Assembly (NCBI RefSeq): GCF_945957345.1
Contig: NZ_CAMFKW010000052.1
Span: forward strand, 1 to 34,852
Length of the DNA stretch: 34,852 nt
Reading direction: 5' to 3'
Source: an uncultured Allobosea sp.
Lineage (GTDB): Bacteria > Pseudomonadota > Alphaproteobacteria > Rhizobiales > Beijerinckiaceae
A model generated the notes under the pieces. The model worked only from the letters and a program-made list of their open reading frames with translations. It had not been told where the DNA came from and did no database searches. Position 1 is the stretch's first letter. Each line of letters starts with the position of its first letter. Shown piece by piece: positions 8,921 through 17,926 of the stretch. The translations under genes and the position numbers were made by a program.

Positions 8921-11488
8921 CTAGTTCGAGGAGCTGACACCGTCGCTCGACGAACTCGCGCCGAGATTCTGCGAGTAGCTGATCTCGCCCAACGTGCGCA
9001 GCTCGAGGCGGAACATGACCGTGCGCGTGTCTTTCGTCGACCCAGCCTGGCGATCCGCATAGCTCTGCGAATAGCTGACATCGAAGACCGTACACTCGTC
9101 GGTGTAATTGATCCCAAACGAGGTCGATGCGGGCTGGAACGGTCCGGTGTTCGGATAGACCGGGATCGCCGAAACGGCCGGAGCAGCGAGATAGGCTGCG
9201 TAGGCGGTTCGGTAGAGCTCGCGATCGTATTTGTACTTGTCCAGATCGAACAGCACGCCGGCCCGCAGGCGCCAGTTCTCTGTGACCTTGAGTGACCCGT
9301 TCAACGAAAGGCCCTCGCGGCGGCGGGAAATGCCGAGATCGGGCTGAGGCTCGTAGCGGCCGTAGCCGACCGATGCCGTGACGATGTTGTTGGAATAGGT
9401 CGCTGCGGCGTCGATCCGCTGCGCCTCGAAGGTCGTCGCGTTGAGGCGCGTCGCACCGGTCAGGAAGAAACCCTTGAATGGCGAGAGCTGGGCGCGGGCG
9501 ACGTAGTCGGAATTACGAGTGTCGAGGCCGGAATTCAGGCCTGTATTGAGCAGGTCGCCGGTGGCGTAGGAATTGCGCCCGGCGAGCTGGAAGGACTGCC
9601 CGAGCAGCAGATTCGCGAACGCTTCCTTGCCGAAGCGGCCGGTATAGAGGGCGCCGACATTCGCCCGCGTCCCGCCTTCGACGCGGTCGAAGCCGGAAAA
9701 CTTGCCGCTCCACTCGAAGAGATTGTTGGCGTCGAAGACGAGGCTCTGGGAGTCCTCATTGGCGACGCGCAGGCTGTTCGTTTCATTCGGGCGGGCGACG
9801 ATCTGCGCGACCGGCTCGATGATATGGGTGCCCCAGTCGGTCTTGGCGACGAACGGGTAGCGATACATCAGGCCGATCGCCGGCATCACCCGGCCGAATA
9901 CCTCGTCCGACGTGTCGGCGATGGTCGCGACCCGCGAATTGATCACGCCGCTGGTATTGGGATTGACCGAGAAAACATCGGCGCGCACCGACGCATAGGG
10001 CGTCCACATCTGCCCGAGCGGATCGATGAAATTGCGGCGCCAGGAAACCTCGGCCGTGGCGCGCGAGACATTGCCGGCGAGCCCGCGCACGAGGCAATGG
10101 TTTTTGTCGTAGATCGCACAGCCATCATAGAGCGAATAGCTCGGCGTGGTGAGCAGATAGGTCTTTTGCTGCGGCAACTCCGTGAACGCCGCGGTGTCGC
10201 GCGTCAGGCTCGTGACATTGGCCGTGAACGAGAGCTCGCCGCCGAGGAAGGACGGCTTGTGGACGCGCTTGTCGTAGTCCATCACGGGTAGCACGACGGG
10301 CTGCTGCTTTTGCCAGTCCTGATAGTTCAGGGGCTGGAAGTAGTAGCCGCGCAGGTCGAACCAGGCGTCCTTGCTCTGACCGTTCAGGTAAGCCGTCGAG
10401 GTCGATTCCTGCAGGTAGGTCGTGGTGCTCAGGCTCTCGTTGCGGATGCGGTAGTTCTTGTAGAACCAGCGATCCGTCGACATCGCGACGTTCCAGCCGA
10501 TCGTCCAGCGCGGGTTGATGAAGAACTTGCCGTTGGTTTCGATCGAGCCGCGGAACTCCTTGTCACGCGGGCCGAGCGGGCTCGGCAGATAGGCGTTCTG
10601 GTCCTGCTGGAAGATGCCGGAGGCCCGGATCGCATAAGATCCGGTCAGCAGTCGATGACGCCACTCCACCTGCCCGAGCAAGCCCTGACGGCTGAGATAG
10701 GTAGGCGTCAGCGTCAGATCGTAATTCGGCGCGAGGTTGAGGAAATAGGGCAGACCGACGCCGAAGCCGAGTGCCGAAGTGTTGATGAAGCGCGGCGACA
10801 GGAAGCCGGACTTGCGCTTCACCGTCGAATCCGGCCCCGACATATACGGGATGTAGGCCAGCGGGATGCCCGCGAACTCGACCCGGGCATCCTCGTAATA
10901 GATCGTCTGCTCCGACTTCTTGTGGATGATCCGCATTGCGCGAACCTGCCAGAGCGGCGGGCGCTCGGGATTGTCCTTGCAGGGTTCGCAGGCGGTGTAG
11001 ATGCCCTTGTCGAAGACGAAGGTCTCACCGTCCGTCCGCTCGGCTCGGGGCGCCGAGAACCGGGTCTTGTCCGGGTTCACGACGCGCAGGGAATCCATGA
11101 AACCGTCGCGGAAATCGTCTGTCAGGTTGAACTTGTCGCCGGTGATGACGGTGCCGTTGGATTCGATGATCCGGGCGTTGCCGATCGCGGTGACGCGTTT
11201 GTTGGCCTGGTCATAGATGACGCGATCGGCCTCGATCGTCCGGCCCTGATAGAGGATCTGGACGTCGCCGACGGCTGCAACCGTCTTCTTGTCGTTATCG
11301 TAGACGAGTTCGCGCGCGTCGACGACCATGCGGTCCTGCGGCTTCGCAGGGGCCTCAGCCGCAGGTTTGGCCGGCGCGCCGACCGCCCGATTCTGGGCAT
11401 AGGCCGGCCCGGCCAGCAGATAGGCCAGGCTGGAGGCGAGAGCCGTCGCCGCAGCAAAGCGTGCCAACCGGTTCACTCCTGGCCCCAT
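8921..11488 (-). CDS. lptD: LPS-assembly outer membrane protein LptD
   Basis: Outer-membrane beta-barrel that inserts lipopolysaccharide into the outer leaflet together with LptE. The 855-residue precursor has a signal peptide (cleavage likely after Ala31, AYA-Q), an LptA/OstA-like beta-jellyroll domain at about 55-170 that receives LPS, and a barrel rich in alternating aromatic residues to the C-terminus. Cysteines occur as CEPC (167-170) and in later loops, but not as the adjacent C-terminal pair of E. coli LptD. The start ATG at 11488 has little ribosome binding site; a GTG four codons later is an alternative. It lies 37 bases after lptG in the lpt operon. Confidence 0.96.
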   Translation of the reverse strand: MGPGVNRLARFAAATALASSLAYLLAGPAYAQNRAVGAPAKPAAEAPAKPQDRMVVDARELVYDNDKKTVAAVGDVQILYQGRTIEADRVIYDQANKRVTAIGNARIIESNGTVITGDKFNLTDDFRDGFMDSLRVVNPDKTRFSAPRAERTDGETFVFDKGIYTACEPCKDNPERPPLWQVRAMRIIHKKSEQTIYYEDARVEFAGIPLAYIPYMSGPDSTVKRKSGFLSPRFINTSALGFGVGLPYFLNLAPNYDLTLTPTYLSRQGLLGQVEWRHRLLTGSYAIRASGIFQQDQNAYLPSPLGPRDKEFRGSIETNGKFFINPRWTIGWNVAMSTDRWFYKNYRIRNESLSTTTYLQESTSTAYLNGQSKDAWFDLRGYYFQPLNYQDWQKQQPVVLPVMDYDKRVHKPSFLGGELSFTANVTSLTRDTAAFTELPQQKTYLLTTPSYSLYDGCAIYDKNHCLVRGLAGNVSRATAEVSWRRNFIDPLGQMWTPYASVRADVFSVNPNTSGVINSRVATIADTSDEVFGRVMPAIGLMYRYPFVAKTDWGTHIIEPVAQIVARPNETNSLRVANEDSQSLVFDANNLFEWSGKFSGFDRVEGGTRANVGALYTGRFGKEAFANLLLGQSFQLAGRNSYATGDLLNTGLNSGLDTRNSDYVARAQLSPFKGFFLTGATRLNATTFEAQRIDAAATYSNNIVTASVGYGRYEPQPDLGISRRREGLSLNGSLKVTENWRLRAGVLFDLDKYKYDRELYRTAYAAYLAAPAVSAIPVYPNTGPFQPASTSFGINYTDECTVFDVSYSQSYADRQAGSTKDTRTVMFRLELRTLGEISYSQNLGASSSSDGVSSSN

Positions 11489-11525
11489 CTCGTAAACTCG
11501 AAATTAACCATAGGCACAGTACGTT

Positions 11526-12617
11526 TCACCCATCTTCCTGATGGAGGAGAGCGAGTGCTCCGAGCATTGCCCCCAATGCTGCAGGCAGCCACGCCGCGAC
11601 GATCGGATTGACGATTCCCGACGATCCGAGCTCCTCCGACAGTTGTGTCGCCACATAGAGCACGAAGCCGGCCGCGACGCCACCCACCACCAGTTTGGTC
11701 ACACCACCAAACCTGAAAAATCTTAAAGAAACGGATGCTGCCACCAGCACCATGGCGATGAGCAGGAGCGGCCGTGCCATAAGTGACTGGTAACGCAGCT
11801 TATAGGGCGTCGTATCGAGGCCCGCTCGCTCCGTCCGGTCGATCACCGCCGGCATGGACCAGAAGCCCACCGCGTCGGGTGGGGTGAAGCTCTGGCGCAT
11901 CTGTTCCGGCTCCAGCGTCGTTGCGAGCACGTAGCTCTTATAGCTCTGTGGCTCTTCCGTGGCGGAGGTTGTGCGCGCGTCGCTCAGCTCCCAGTGGCCC
12001 GGGCGCAGCAGGGCTTGCCTGGCGTCGATTCGTTCCTTGAAGCTGCCGTTCGGATTGAAGATGAAGAAGGCGACCTGGGACAGGCCGTCCTCGTCGGGCA
12101 GGGCGCCGGCGGCGCGGATGATCGCCTGCCCGTCGACGCTGCGCTGCCTCAGCCAGATTTCCTGGGACAGGCCGGACTTGCCGCCGGAGCGGACGAAGAG
12201 GCGTGTCTCCAGCGCCGTCGCCTTGCGCTTCAGCTCGGCCGCGACGGGGTTGTAGATCATGATCGAGACCAGCCCGAGGATGCCTGCGACCGCGGCTGCC
12301 GGCTGCAGGAACTGCCAGGCCGAGACGCCGACGGAACGGGCGACGACGAGTTCGAGCTTCCGGCTCAGCGTAAGGAGCGCGAACATGCCGCCGAACAGGG
12401 CGGCGAAGGGGAAAATCTGCTCGGCCACGGCCGGTGCCCGGAACAGCGCGAGCTGAACGATGCGCGGCGTCGTCGCGATCGGGGAATCGCCGGCGCGACG
12501 CATCAGTTCGACGAAATCGAGCGTTCCGATCAGGAAGAAGAAGGTGCTGAAGACGCCCACGATCGCGCGGGCGAAGCGCTTCGTCAGATAGCGCCCGAAG
12601 GTTGAGAACAGCAGCAT
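11526..12617 (-). CDS. lptG: LPS export ABC transporter permease LptG
   Basis: One of the two inner-membrane permeases of the LptB2FG machine that extracts LPS from the inner membrane. The 363-residue protein has the YjgP/YjgQ architecture: three N-terminal membrane helices (the first at about 18-36, GVFSTFFFLIGTLDF), a periplasmic beta-jellyroll domain in the middle, and three C-terminal helices. The start MLLFSTFGRYLTKRF at 12617 shares one base with the lptF stop (TGATG), and this coupling and the normal length support it over longer frames that reach into lptF. LptB, the ATPase, and LptC and LptA are not in this window. Confidence 0.94.
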   Translation of the reverse strand: MLLFSTFGRYLTKRFARAIVGVFSTFFFLIGTLDFVELMRRAGDSPIATTPRIVQLALFRAPAVAEQIFPFAALFGGMFALLTLSRKLELVVARSVGVSAWQFLQPAAAVAGILGLVSIMIYNPVAAELKRKATALETRLFVRSGGKSGLSQEIWLRQRSVDGQAIIRAAGALPDEDGLSQVAFFIFNPNGSFKERIDARQALLRPGHWELSDARTTSATEEPQSYKSYVLATTLEPEQMRQSFTPPDAVGFWSMPAVIDRTERAGLDTTPYKLRYQSLMARPLLLIAMVLVAASVSLRFFRFGGVTKLVVGGVAAGFVLYVATQLSEELGSSGIVNPIVAAWLPAALGAMLGALALLHQEDG

Positions 12618-13810
12618 CACGCGCGCCGGAAACGAGCCGCCAGATTGACCAGCGGCATGACGAGGGGAGCGGCGAGGCGGGCCAGAACGGGCTGGATCCG
12701 CGCGCCGTACAAGATGAAGCTCGTGGCCAGGATGATGGCCGTGACCGGCAGGATATAGAGCAAGGCGGCGGCGAAGGGCGAGCGCACGCTCGCGGTCCAA
12801 GCCGCATAGGCCGCGATGCGTGTCGCGCCGACGATCATGATCGCCGACTGGATCGCCAGCGCCCGTCCTTGACGGGTCGTGCGGGCTTCGCCGATGGCGG
12901 CGAAGGCGATCAGCATGAAGGCGAACGGATAGAGCGGGGACGAGAGCCGGTTATGCAGCTCGGCACGGAAGCGGCCTTCCTGGAGCTTGTAATAGGCCTC
13001 GTTCGGATCCTGCCGCAGGAGTTCCCAGGTCGAGCGCTCGCGCGGCTTGTAGATCACCTTGTCGCCATCACCTTCGCCAGGGCCGCCGCTGGAATCGCCG
13101 GTCAGCGCCGAGAGGTTCAGGGCGTAGCGCTCGAAGGAGATGATCGAGGTCGTATTGGTGTTCTTGGCCTCGCGCTGGATCGTGCCTTTTTCCAGCATCA
13201 GGAAGCTTTGGCCCTCGGCCTCGACCGTCCGGCCGCGCTCGGCGAGATAGATCGAGGGCTGCGACGGATCGCGGCGGTCCTGCATGAAGATGCCGATCAG
13301 CGCGTCGCCGGCCTTCTCGCGATAGTGGAAGGTCACGCCGGAATCGAGCGAGACGAACTGACCTTCCTTCACGACATTGGCGACGAAATCGGCGCGGATC
13401 AGCGTGATCAGGTCGCGCAGCATGCGAAAGCTCGCGGGCATGACCGAGATCGTCATCCAGGCGACGACCAGCGAGGCCGCGACCGTCAGCACGATGAAAG
13501 GGCGGGTGATGCGCTGCGGCGCCACGCCGGCCGCATTCATCACGATCAGCTCGGAATCGCCGTTGAGCTTGTTCAGCGTGTAGAGCGTCGACATGAACAG
13601 CGCGACGGGCGCGATGCCGGCGATCAGGGCCGGCAGCGAGAGCAGCGTCACGGTCAGGAAGATCAGGACCGTCTGGCCCTTGCCGGTGATGAGATCGACC
13701 TCGCGCAGCGCCTGCGTGACCCAGATCACGCCGGTCAGGCCGAGCAACAGCACGATCGCTGCAACCGCCGCGATCTTCAGGATGTAGCGATCGAGGCGGT
13801 TGAGAAGCAC
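12617..13810 (-). CDS. lptF: LPS export ABC transporter permease LptF
   Basis: Partner of LptG in the LPS transporter; both form the membrane channel and the base of the periplasmic bridge. It is 397 residues from the GTG at 13810, beginning VLLNRLDRYILKIAA, which matches where the family starts (first membrane helix at about 13-35). Two more helices, a periplasmic jellyroll (about 120-260) and three C-terminal helices follow. The frame is open up to an ATG at 13867, which would add 19 polar residues and reach the divergent promoter region; GGAA lies near the GTG. It is first in a minus-strand operon with lptG, lptD, pdxA and rsmA. Confidence 0.92.
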   Translation of the reverse strand: MLLNRLDRYILKIAAVAAIVLLLGLTGVIWVTQALREVDLITGKGQTVLIFLTVTLLSLPALIAGIAPVALFMSTLYTLNKLNGDSELIVMNAAGVAPQRITRPFIVLTVAASLVVAWMTISVMPASFRMLRDLITLIRADFVANVVKEGQFVSLDSGVTFHYREKAGDALIGIFMQDRRDPSQPSIYLAERGRTVEAEGQSFLMLEKGTIQREAKNTNTTSIISFERYALNLSALTGDSSGGPGEGDGDKVIYKPRERSTWELLRQDPNEAYYKLQEGRFRAELHNRLSSPLYPFAFMLIAFAAIGEARTTRQGRALAIQSAIMIVGATRIAAYAAWTASVRSPFAAALLYILPVTAIILATSFILYGARIQPVLARLAAPLVMPLVNLAARFRRA

Positions 13811-13892
13811 GCGTCGTTTCCGATGATGGGAAGCGGGGAGCTTCCCGAGGTGGTTCGTCGGACACACCCTATGGTATAGGCGCGACCATGGC

Positions 13893-13911
13893 GCAAACGG
13901 GAATCGTTTGC
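13893..13911. promoter_or_regulatory. Perfect inverted repeat between lptF and pepA
   Basis: GCAAACG-N5-CGTTTGC is a perfect 7-bp dyad of 19 bases, between the divergent lptF and pepA starts. A -10-like TATGGTATAGG lies just upstream at 13870-13880 and could serve either strand. Size and symmetry suit a dimeric repressor; the binding protein is unknown. Confidence 0.45.
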
Positions 13912-13965
13912 CGTCGGCCGCCTAGTGTCCTTCCCATGCCATTTTCGCAAGATTGTGAGCAGATC

Positions 13966-15459
13966 ATGTCGCAGCGCCTGAAGCTCGAGATCAAAGCCCT
14001 GGATGCCGTCGAGGGGCAGGACCTCGTGATCCTGGTTTCCGATAAGCTCGCTCTGCCGGAAAGCGCGCGGGAATGGGCGGGCGAGGGTGCTCAGGCGCTG
14101 TTGACCCGGGCCGCGGCGGCCGAACGCTTCAAGGGCAAGGCGCTGGCCGGCCTGACATTACCTTCACCGGAGGGCGCCTCCTACGAGCGCCTGATCGTCG
14201 TCGGCGTCGGGCCTGAGGACGAACGCGCCGAGCTGGATTTCGTCAAGCTGGGCGGCGCCATCGCCGGCCGGCTCGGCACCGGCCGCAGCGCCGAGATCCT
14301 CCTGGCGCTGCCGGGAGGCGGAATCGACGCGAAACAGGCCGCCGATATCTCGCTCGGCCTCAGGCTGCGCGCCTATGCCTTCGATCGCTACAAGACCAAG
14401 AGCAAGGACAAGGACGAGGCCGAGCCGCTCACCGTCACGCTGCGCGCGGCCGATCCGTCTTCCGTCAAGAAGGCCCTCAAGGCCGCTGACGCCATCGCCG
14501 CTGGTGTGATCCAGGCTCGCGACCTCGTCAACGAGCCGCCGAATGTCCTCTATCCCGAGGAGTTCGCGGATCGGGCCGCCAAGCTCGAGAAGCTCGGCGT
14601 CGAGATCGAGATCCTCGACGAGAAGGCGCTGAAGAAGATCGGCATGCGCGCGCTGCTCGGCGTCGGCCAGGGCTCGCGCCGCGAGAGCCGCGTCGCGATC
14701 ATGCGCTGGAACGGCGCGAAGAAGGACGAGAAGCCCATCGCCTTTGTCGGCAAGGGCGTGACCTTCGATACCGGCGGCATCTCTCTGAAGCCCGGCGCCA
14801 GTATGGAGGACATGAAGGGCGACATGGCGGGCGCGGCCTGCGTCGTCGGCCTGATGCAGGCGCTCGCCGGCCGCAAGGCCAAGGTCAACGCCATCGGCGT
14901 GATCGGTCTCGTCGAGAACATGCCGGACGGCAATGCCCAGCGCCCCGGCGACATCGTCACCTCGCTCTCGGGACAGACCATCGAGATCATCAATACGGAC
15001 GCCGAAGGCCGGCTCGTGCTGGCGGACGTGCTCTGGTACACGCAGGATCGCTTCTCGCCGCGCTTCATGATCAATCTGGCAACGCTGACCGGCGCGATCC
15101 TCGTCGCGCTGGCGCAGGAGAATGCCGGCCTGTTCAGCAACAATGACGAGCTGTCCGAGCGCCTGACGGCGGCCGGCATCGCCACCGGCGAGACGGTCTG
15201 GCGCATGCCGCTCGGCAAGGCCTACGACAAGATGATCGATTCCAAGTTTGCCGACATGAAGAATTCGGCCGGCCGCTATGGGGGCTCGATCACCGCGGCG
15301 CAGTTCCTGCAGCGCCATATCAACGATACGCCCTGGGCGCATCTCGACATCGCGGGAACCGGAATGGCCGCCGCGAATTCCGAGATCAACCGCTCCTGGG
15401 GGCCGGGCTGGGGCGTGCGCCTGCTCGACCGGCTGGTCGCGGACCACTACGAAGGCTGA
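13966..15459 (+). CDS. pepA: Leucyl aminopeptidase (PepA, M17 family)
   Basis: Two-metal cytosolic aminopeptidase that removes N-terminal residues; in E. coli PepA also binds DNA as a regulator and in Xer recombination. The 497-residue protein has a divergent N-terminal domain and the M17 catalytic domain with Lys263 and Asp268 (GKGVTFDTGG), Lys275, Asp286, and the signature NTDAEGRL at 343-350 with Asp345, Glu347 and Arg349. The start at 13966 is chosen because the upstream extension (from 13888) is not family-like and covers the inverted repeat at 13893-13911. It is divergent from lptF and followed by holC. Confidence 0.96.
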   Translation: MSQRLKLEIKALDAVEGQDLVILVSDKLALPESAREWAGEGAQALLTRAAAAERFKGKALAGLTLPSPEGASYERLIVVGVGPEDERAELDFVKLGGAIAGRLGTGRSAEILLALPGGGIDAKQAADISLGLRLRAYAFDRYKTKSKDKDEAEPLTVTLRAADPSSVKKALKAADAIAAGVIQARDLVNEPPNVLYPEEFADRAAKLEKLGVEIEILDEKALKKIGMRALLGVGQGSRRESRVAIMRWNGAKKDEKPIAFVGKGVTFDTGGISLKPGASMEDMKGDMAGAACVVGLMQALAGRKAKVNAIGVIGLVENMPDGNAQRPGDIVTSLSGQTIEIINTDAEGRLVLADVLWYTQDRFSPRFMINLATLTGAILVALAQENAGLFSNNDELSERLTAAGIATGETVWRMPLGKAYDKMIDSKFADMKNSAGRYGGSITAAQFLQRHINDTPWAHLDIAGTGMAAANSEINRSWGPGWGVRLLDRLVADHYEG

Positions 15460-15507
15460 TTCGCTTTCTGCGAAAATGCCGGCAACCCGTTAGGATATAA
15501 GGCTTCG

Positions 15508-15960
15508 ATGGCCGAAATCCTGTTCTTCCATTTGCAGTCCCGCCCACTGGAGCAGGTCTTGCCGACGATCCTCGACCGCGCCATCTCGCGCGGCCAGAAG
15601 GTCGTCGTCCAGGTCGGCGGCCAGGAGCGCATGAGCGTGCTCGACGACCACCTCTGGACCTATGCGGACGAGAGCTTCCTGCCCCACGTCACGGCGCTGG
15701 AGGCGGATGCGGCGCAAAACCCGGTGGTGCTGACGACGCAGGCGCATAATCCGAATGCCGCACAGGTCCGGATCTGCGCCGACGGAGTTCGCATTCCCGA
15801 CGCAATGCAGGGCTACGAGCGCGTCGTCCTGATATTCGATGGTGACGATCCCGAGGCGCTTGCTGCGGCCCGCGAGGATTGGAAGAAGGCCAGGGCCTCG
15901 GGCCATGCCGCCAGCTACTGGCAGCAGGACGATGCCGGCCGTTGGGAGAAGAAAGCGTGA
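15508..15960 (+). CDS. holC: DNA polymerase III subunit chi (HolC)
   Basis: Clamp-loader accessory subunit that links DNA polymerase III to single-stranded DNA binding protein. The 150-residue protein begins MAEILFFHLQSRPLEQVLP and carries the typical DDHLWTY and FLPH segments of the family, with a C-terminal region rich in charged residues and Trp. The start at 15508 has AAGG a few bases upstream. The pepA-holC pairing is the same as in E. coli and many proteobacteria, which supports the call. Its stop overlaps the start of the next gene. Confidence 0.93.
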   Translation: MAEILFFHLQSRPLEQVLPTILDRAISRGQKVVVQVGGQERMSVLDDHLWTYADESFLPHVTALEADAAQNPVVLTTQAHNPNAAQVRICADGVRIPDAMQGYERVVLIFDGDDPEALAAAREDWKKARASGHAASYWQQDDAGRWEKKA

Positions 15961-16367
15961 GACTGCCTGTTCTGCTGCTCTGCACCGCGGCCCTTGCCGG
16001 CTGCTCGGTCGACATGGGCGGTTTCGCCTTCCAGTCCGAAACCAGGGGCGGCGTCACCACGACCAAGACGGCCTCGGCCAGCGCCGGCATCTCGACGCAG
16101 GAGCCGGTCCTGACGCCGGAAGGCGAATGCAGCGTCGGCGTCTCGCTCGATCCCTCGACCCGGCCGCTGCCGAAGGAGATCGCGCCCGGCATCACCGAAT
16201 GCGAACTGGTGAAGCTCAAGGGCACGCGCCCGACCGACGTGCTCGTCGGTGAGAGCGGCAAGGGCCAGCGCGAGGTCCAGGTGCTCTACTCCGAGCCGGG
16301 CGGCCGCGAAATCTACATGTTCACCGACAACCGGCTGACCCGCATCGTTAAGCCGGGGCAGGGCTGA
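15957..16367 (+). CDS. Small predicted lipoprotein, function unknown
   Basis: A 136-residue protein I do not recognise. From the GTG at 15957 it has a short basic start, a hydrophobic stretch (LPVLLLCTAAL) and a lipobox LAGC, so it should be lipidated at Cys14 or so and anchored in the periplasm. The mature part has SVDMGGFAFQSETRGGVTTTKT, a CSVG segment and the pattern GITECELVKLKG, followed by a beta-rich end (EVQVLYSEPGGREIYMFTDNRL). The GTG overlaps the holC stop (GTGA), and a start further upstream would destroy the signal peptide. It looks translationally coupled to holC but has no obvious replication role. Confidence 0.8.
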   Translation: MRLPVLLLCTAALAGCSVDMGGFAFQSETRGGVTTTKTASASAGISTQEPVLTPEGECSVGVSLDPSTRPLPKEIAPGITECELVKLKGTRPTDVLVGESGKGQREVQVLYSEPGGREIYMFTDNRLTRIVKPGQG

Positions 16368-16471
16368 GTCGGGAGGTCGTCACGTCTTCGCAATGGCAGA
16401 TGTCCGCTTCCTCGGGTTGCTGGACACGCGGGAAGAATTGCCACCAGCGCGAACGCTTTCTCGAGCGCGCT

Positions 16472-16663
16472 CTAGCGGCTTTGGCGCCGGGCTCGGTGAG
16501 CCATCAGCGACCTGAAAAGCGGTGCGCAGCACAGCGCGACGACCGCACCCGTGGCTGACCAGCCGATCGCGCCACCGCCTAGAATCTCCTGGCCGAGATA
16601 GGCTCCGCCAAAACACCCGGCCAGAGCCAAAGGGATTTGCCAGAGGATCGTCGTCGCGGGCAT
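16472..16663 (-). CDS. Small two-helix membrane protein, function unknown
   Basis: A 63-residue hydrophobic protein with two predicted membrane segments (about 7-26 and 32-52) and a basic C-terminus (MAHRARRQSR), which suggests both ends in the cytoplasm. The ATG at 16663 has GGAGAAGG with a three-base gap, a strong ribosome binding site, so I take it as real. It lies 26 bases downstream of the MCE gene on the same strand and is probably co-transcribed with it. No family is recognised. The 104 bases between it and the convergent lipoprotein gene show only a short palindrome GAGCGCGCTC (16463-16472). Confidence 0.6.
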   Translation of the reverse strand: MPATTILWQIPLALAGCFGGAYLGQEILGGGAIGWSATGAVVALCCAPLFRSLMAHRARRQSR

Positions 16664-16689
16664 CGGCCTTCTCCGGACAGGCGCCTGCT

Positions 16690-17823
16690 CTATCGCGAAC
16701 CGTTATATTGCGGGATGCGGTTTTTGCTCCCGAAAATGAGCCCTTGCGGATCTCGGTTCACATTGCGGAGTGCACGGTCGAAGCCGGAGAGCGCGCGACT
16801 GCCGTCGGAAGTGAAGGTTTCAACCTTTTGCAGCCCGCCTCCCATGAACTGGATGATCTTCGCAGCCGCCGCTGCCGAGCTTCGGTCCAGATTGTCGGCG
16901 AGCGTGCGCAGGGATTTTGCAGCCGCGGCAACGTCTTCGAAGACGGTTCCTCCATTCTCTCTTCCGGCACCGGTCAAGAAGGCTTGGGCGCCCTTCAGCA
17001 CACCATCGATCTGATCTGCCGCCCGGTTGAGCTTCTCGCTCGTCGAGGCAATGTTCCCGATCGTTTTGCCGACGTCGGGAGCGGCAGCGCTCAGCTTTGC
17101 GGTGGCGCGGTCGGCCTTCTCGATGGCTGAAGCGACCTGATCCTTGTCGACGGATTGGAGGGTCTCCACGAATCCCGCGCTGAAATTCTTCAGTTTATCG
17201 GGTAGCGGGGTGATGGCCTCGGCAGCCGAGGTGACGCTCTGCATGAACTTGTCGACCTTGGAGGAGTTGCCGCTGAGCGTGGCCGACAGGTCCTCCATGG
17301 ATTTGATCTTTTCGGTCACGGGGGCGGCGTTGGCCTGAATCGCCGCGTCGATGCCCACAAGAGCCTCATCGATGCCCTTCGCAATGGATGCGACCTTTTC
17401 GAAGATGCTTTCGGAGGATTCCGCGGTGATGGTTGGAAGGGCTTGCCCCGGCGCGACGGTCAAGGGAGCCGCGGTGGGGCTGCCTCCGCGAAGCTGCACG
17501 GCGACGATGCCGGCCAGACCCTGCGCTTCGAGGCGGACGCTCGTATCGACGCGCAAAGGAGCTGATTGGTTGATCTTGAGGATGGCATAGATTTGGCGTG
17601 GGTTATCCGGTTCGATGTCGATGTCCCTGACCTCGCCGACACGCAGGCCGTTGAAAAGGACGTTCGAGCCGCGGCCAAGGCCGGAGACCTTGCCGTTGAA
17701 GACCACCTTGACGTCGATGGTATCGCCTTGCCCCCGGCTGAACCAGTAGCCGAGCCCGAAAAGCGCAGCGAGCACCACCAGCGTCGCCAGTCCGATCAGC
17801 GCATGAGCTGCGCGCGATTGCAT
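16690..17823 (-). CDS. MCE/MlaD family substrate-binding protein
   Basis: MCE proteins form periplasmic hexamers that carry lipids between membranes, normally with an MlaE permease and MlaF ATPase. This 377-residue protein has one N-terminal membrane helix (about 8-28), an MCE domain at about 37-115 (VFNGKVSGLGRGSNVLFNGLR style) and then a long helical region up to about 350 that should form a tube or coiled coil, ending in the family tail DPQGLIFGSKNRIPQY. No mlaE or mlaF is adjacent here, so either its partners are encoded elsewhere or it acts with a shared permease. The start ATG at 17823 follows a weak ribosome binding site. Function in lipid transport is inferred from the family. Confidence 0.9.
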   Translation of the reverse strand: MQSRAAHALIGLATLVVLAALFGLGYWFSRGQGDTIDVKVVFNGKVSGLGRGSNVLFNGLRVGEVRDIDIEPDNPRQIYAILKINQSAPLRVDTSVRLEAQGLAGIVAVQLRGGSPTAAPLTVAPGQALPTITAESSESIFEKVASIAKGIDEALVGIDAAIQANAAPVTEKIKSMEDLSATLSGNSSKVDKFMQSVTSAAEAITPLPDKLKNFSAGFVETLQSVDKDQVASAIEKADRATAKLSAAAPDVGKTIGNIASTSEKLNRAADQIDGVLKGAQAFLTGAGRENGGTVFEDVAAAAKSLRTLADNLDRSSAAAAAKIIQFMGGGLQKVETFTSDGSRALSGFDRALRNVNRDPQGLIFGSKNRIPQYNGSR

Positions 17824-17891
17824 CAGCGGGATTGTCTTTCTTGGCCTGGGCGGAACGAGCCCGCCGTCTCCGGCCGGCCATTTGAGTCGGC

Positions 17892-17918
17892 AGCATAGTC
17901 TACTGTCGCAAAGGTCAC
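17892..17918 (-). promoter_or_regulatory. Possible promoter for the MCE gene
   Basis: On the minus strand, GTGACC (17913-17918) and TATGCT (17892-17897) are separated by 15 bases, slightly short of the ideal. It lies 69 bases upstream of the MCE start codon in the divergent gap. Weak, given only as a candidate. Confidence 0.25.
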
Positions 17919-17926
17919 GAGACGAT

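Noticed and set aside
11504..11511. TTAACCAT, similar to a CtrA half-site, upstream of lptD
   Set aside because: A single 8-base match inside an operon gap of 37 bases is weak evidence for cell-cycle control.
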